Assembly: GCA_937911855.1 (NCBI GenBank)
Contig: CALDPK010000276.1
Coordinates: forward strand, 1 to 6,526
Direction: 5' to 3'
Source: an uncultured Trueperaceae bacterium
Lineage (GTDB): Bacteria; Deinococcota; Deinococci; Deinococcales; Trueperaceae
DNA length: 6,526 bases
Shown here: positions 5,407-6,526 of the stretch, piece by piece
Layout: each line of letters starts with the position of its first letter
Position numbering within the stretch: position 1 is the stretch's first letter
Position numbers and translations under genes: made by a program
The notes under the pieces: model-generated
Seen by the model: only the letters and a program-made list of their open reading frames with translations
Database searches by the model: none
What the model was told of the DNA's origin: nothing

Positions 5407-6526
5407 TCAGTCCCTGCCCTCACGCTTGAGGAGGTAGAAACCTGGCCTGACGGGGCTGAGTCTGGAGTCCGGCTGCTGGCTGAGCTCAGCCAGCTCTGAT
5501 GCTGCCTCCTCCTCCGACATCTTCAGTGCCTGCGCTACCTGTTTGGCCTGCAGGATGCTCGGCAGGTCAGGTGAATCCAGGTACCTGAGCAGCTGTTGCC
5601 GCTGAGTCAGGCTGGTGGCCGGAGCTGGGGTGCTCTCAGCTGGCGCGGGCTCGGCCGCGGTAATTGGGGCGGCGGGCTCAGGCGCCGCCTGATGATCCCT
5701 GACTGGCCGCGATTGCCTGGCTGCAGCAGCGGGCCTGGCCGTACGGGGCTGTGCGCGGCCCCGCGGAGTGAAGGCGCGCCGCTGCACTGTGTGGAAGCTC
5801 GATGCGCTGAGCTCAGGCGACTGCTGGTTCACCTGCAGGTGGGCAGTTTCTTCCTGCGTTCCTTTCGCAGCTGGCGGACGCCACGCTGGCATCGGCGGCA
5901 GATCGTCATCATCTGCGGGTTCCAGGGCTGGCGGGCTGGCAGCGCCGGGTTGTTCCGGTTCCACATCAGCGGCTGCCCCGTTCTCTGTGAACGCGGCAAA
6001 GCCTGCGTCGGCTTCAAAGTCGTCTTCGGGCTCGTCCGACCATGCTGTCGTGAAGTCAGCCGGTTCGCCGCTGTGCTCCGCCTCGACTGCGGCAGGCGGT
6101 TCTAATGTTGTGGCCAGTTCGGTATCCGTAGTTCGCTCTGTGGACTGCTCGAGTTCATGAGCAGGAGCATCAGACTGATCCTGTTCCGATGCCTGTCCGA
6201 ACAGGTCGGGCTGCAAACCGGGGTAATCGGTGTCTTGCTCGGCTTCGGGCTCCACGGTTTCCTGCTCCGGAAGTTCTGCCGGGAGGATGACGTCACCGAA
6301 CAACCCGGCATGGGTGACTGTTGCGGGCTGTTGCTGCGATTCCCGCGGCCGGCGGTAGAACGGTTCAAGCCGTACGTCCTGACCGTCCACATGCAGTACG
6401 ACCGCGTCGTTGGTGCGCAGTTCGTGTTCCGTCAGGAATTCCTGCAGGCCACCGAGTTCCCTTGGTGGCGAGAAGCTCAGCAGGAAAGTATCATCACTGT
6501 GCTGAGCCAGTGCACGGACTTCACCC
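5407..6526 (-). CDS. Uncharacterised protein with acidic disordered centre and C-terminal winged-helix-like domain, 5' end outside window
   Basis: The frame is open from the right edge of the window to TGA at 5407-5409, giving 372 visible residues. A GTG at 6388-6390 is internal, because the reading continues upstream with good coding character. I do not recognise the family. Visible residues 1-61 look folded, with a strand (TFLLSFSP), a helix region (GGLQEFLTEH) and two strands (DAVVLHV, DVRLEPFY). Residues about 85-220 are rich in E, D, P and A and probably disordered. Residues about 249-285 are basic (repeated R, with P and A). Residues about 305-372 form a compact domain: helix LTQRQQLLRYL, helices LQAKQVAQALKM and EEEAASELAEL, then a beta hairpin LSPVRPGFYLLKR, the order expected for a winged helix. 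This suggests DNA binding or protein-protein contact. Codon use fits the rest of segment C. Confidence 0.8.
   Translation of the reverse strand, partial: GEVRALAQHSDDTFLLSFSPPRELGGLQEFLTEHELRTNDAVVLHVDGQDVRLEPFYRRPRESQQQPATVTHAGLFGDVILPAELPEQETVEPEAEQDTDYPGLQPDLFGQASEQDQSDAPAHELEQSTERTTDTELATTLEPPAAVEAEHSGEPADFTTAWSDEPEDDFEADAGFAAFTENGAAADVEPEQPGAASPPALEPADDDDLPPMPAWRPPAAKGTQEETAHLQVNQQSPELSASSFHTVQRRAFTPRGRAQPRTARPAAAARQSRPVRDHQAAPEPAAPITAAEPAPAESTPAPATSLTQRQQLLRYLDSPDLPSILQAKQVAQALKMSEEEAASELAELSQQPDSRLSPVRPGFYLLKREGRD

Noticed and set aside
5596..6160. Plus-strand frames of 169 and 130 residues opposite the winged-helix protein
   Set aside because: Low-complexity shadows (Ser/Gly/Arg-rich) of the minus-strand Ala/Glu/Pro-rich coding sequence.

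Overview
The window looks like a mosaic of three unrelated DNA segments rather than one native locus. Segment A (1 to about 548) is very GC-rich and actinobacterial in style. It holds the 3' end of an NAD(P)H-binding SDR-like gene (+) and, converging on it, the 3' end of DNA polymerase I (-). Segment B (about 549 to about 1300) is visibly less GC-rich and holds the middle of a PBP4-type D-Ala-D-Ala carboxypeptidase/endopeptidase (+), lacking both ends. Segment C (about 1300 to 6526) is moderately GC-rich and continuous. Both joins fall inside genes, and no insertion sequence, integrase, att-like repeat or tRNA is visible at either. A chimeric assembly or amplification product is the simplest explanation, though a real rearrangement cannot be excluded from sequence alone.

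Segment C reads as a normal bacterial chromosome. It starts with the last residues of LivG, whose stop overlaps the start of livF (branched-chain amino acid type ABC transporter ATPase). Converging on livF is an exported VanY-like M15 D,D-carboxypeptidase (-). Divergent from that is a Gfo/Idh/MocA-family oxidoreductase (+), with a perfect 16-bp palindrome in its leader. An AT-rich gap of about 200 bp follows, then a small DUF7662-like gene with a strong ribosome binding site, closed by a clear intrinsic terminator. Next comes a short stand-alone DEDDh 3'-5' exonuclease. Converging on it is a long protein that runs off the right edge, with an acidic disordered centre, a basic linker and a predicted C-terminal winged helix.

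The organism for segment C is uncertain. The Arg-rich LivF tail and the nearly leaderless promoter arrangement at the M15 gene are compatible with Deinococcota or a neighbouring lineage; this is inference.

Functionally, segment C holds nutrient uptake (LivG/LivF), wall peptide trimming (M15 peptidase), sugar or polyol type redox metabolism (Gfo/Idh) and nucleic-acid handling (exonuclease, winged-helix protein). The strand changes show that these are separate transcription units, not one operon. No CRISPR, rRNA, tRNA or obvious mobile element is present. The least explained parts are the DUF7662-like gene with its AT-rich leader and the partial winged-helix protein at the right end.
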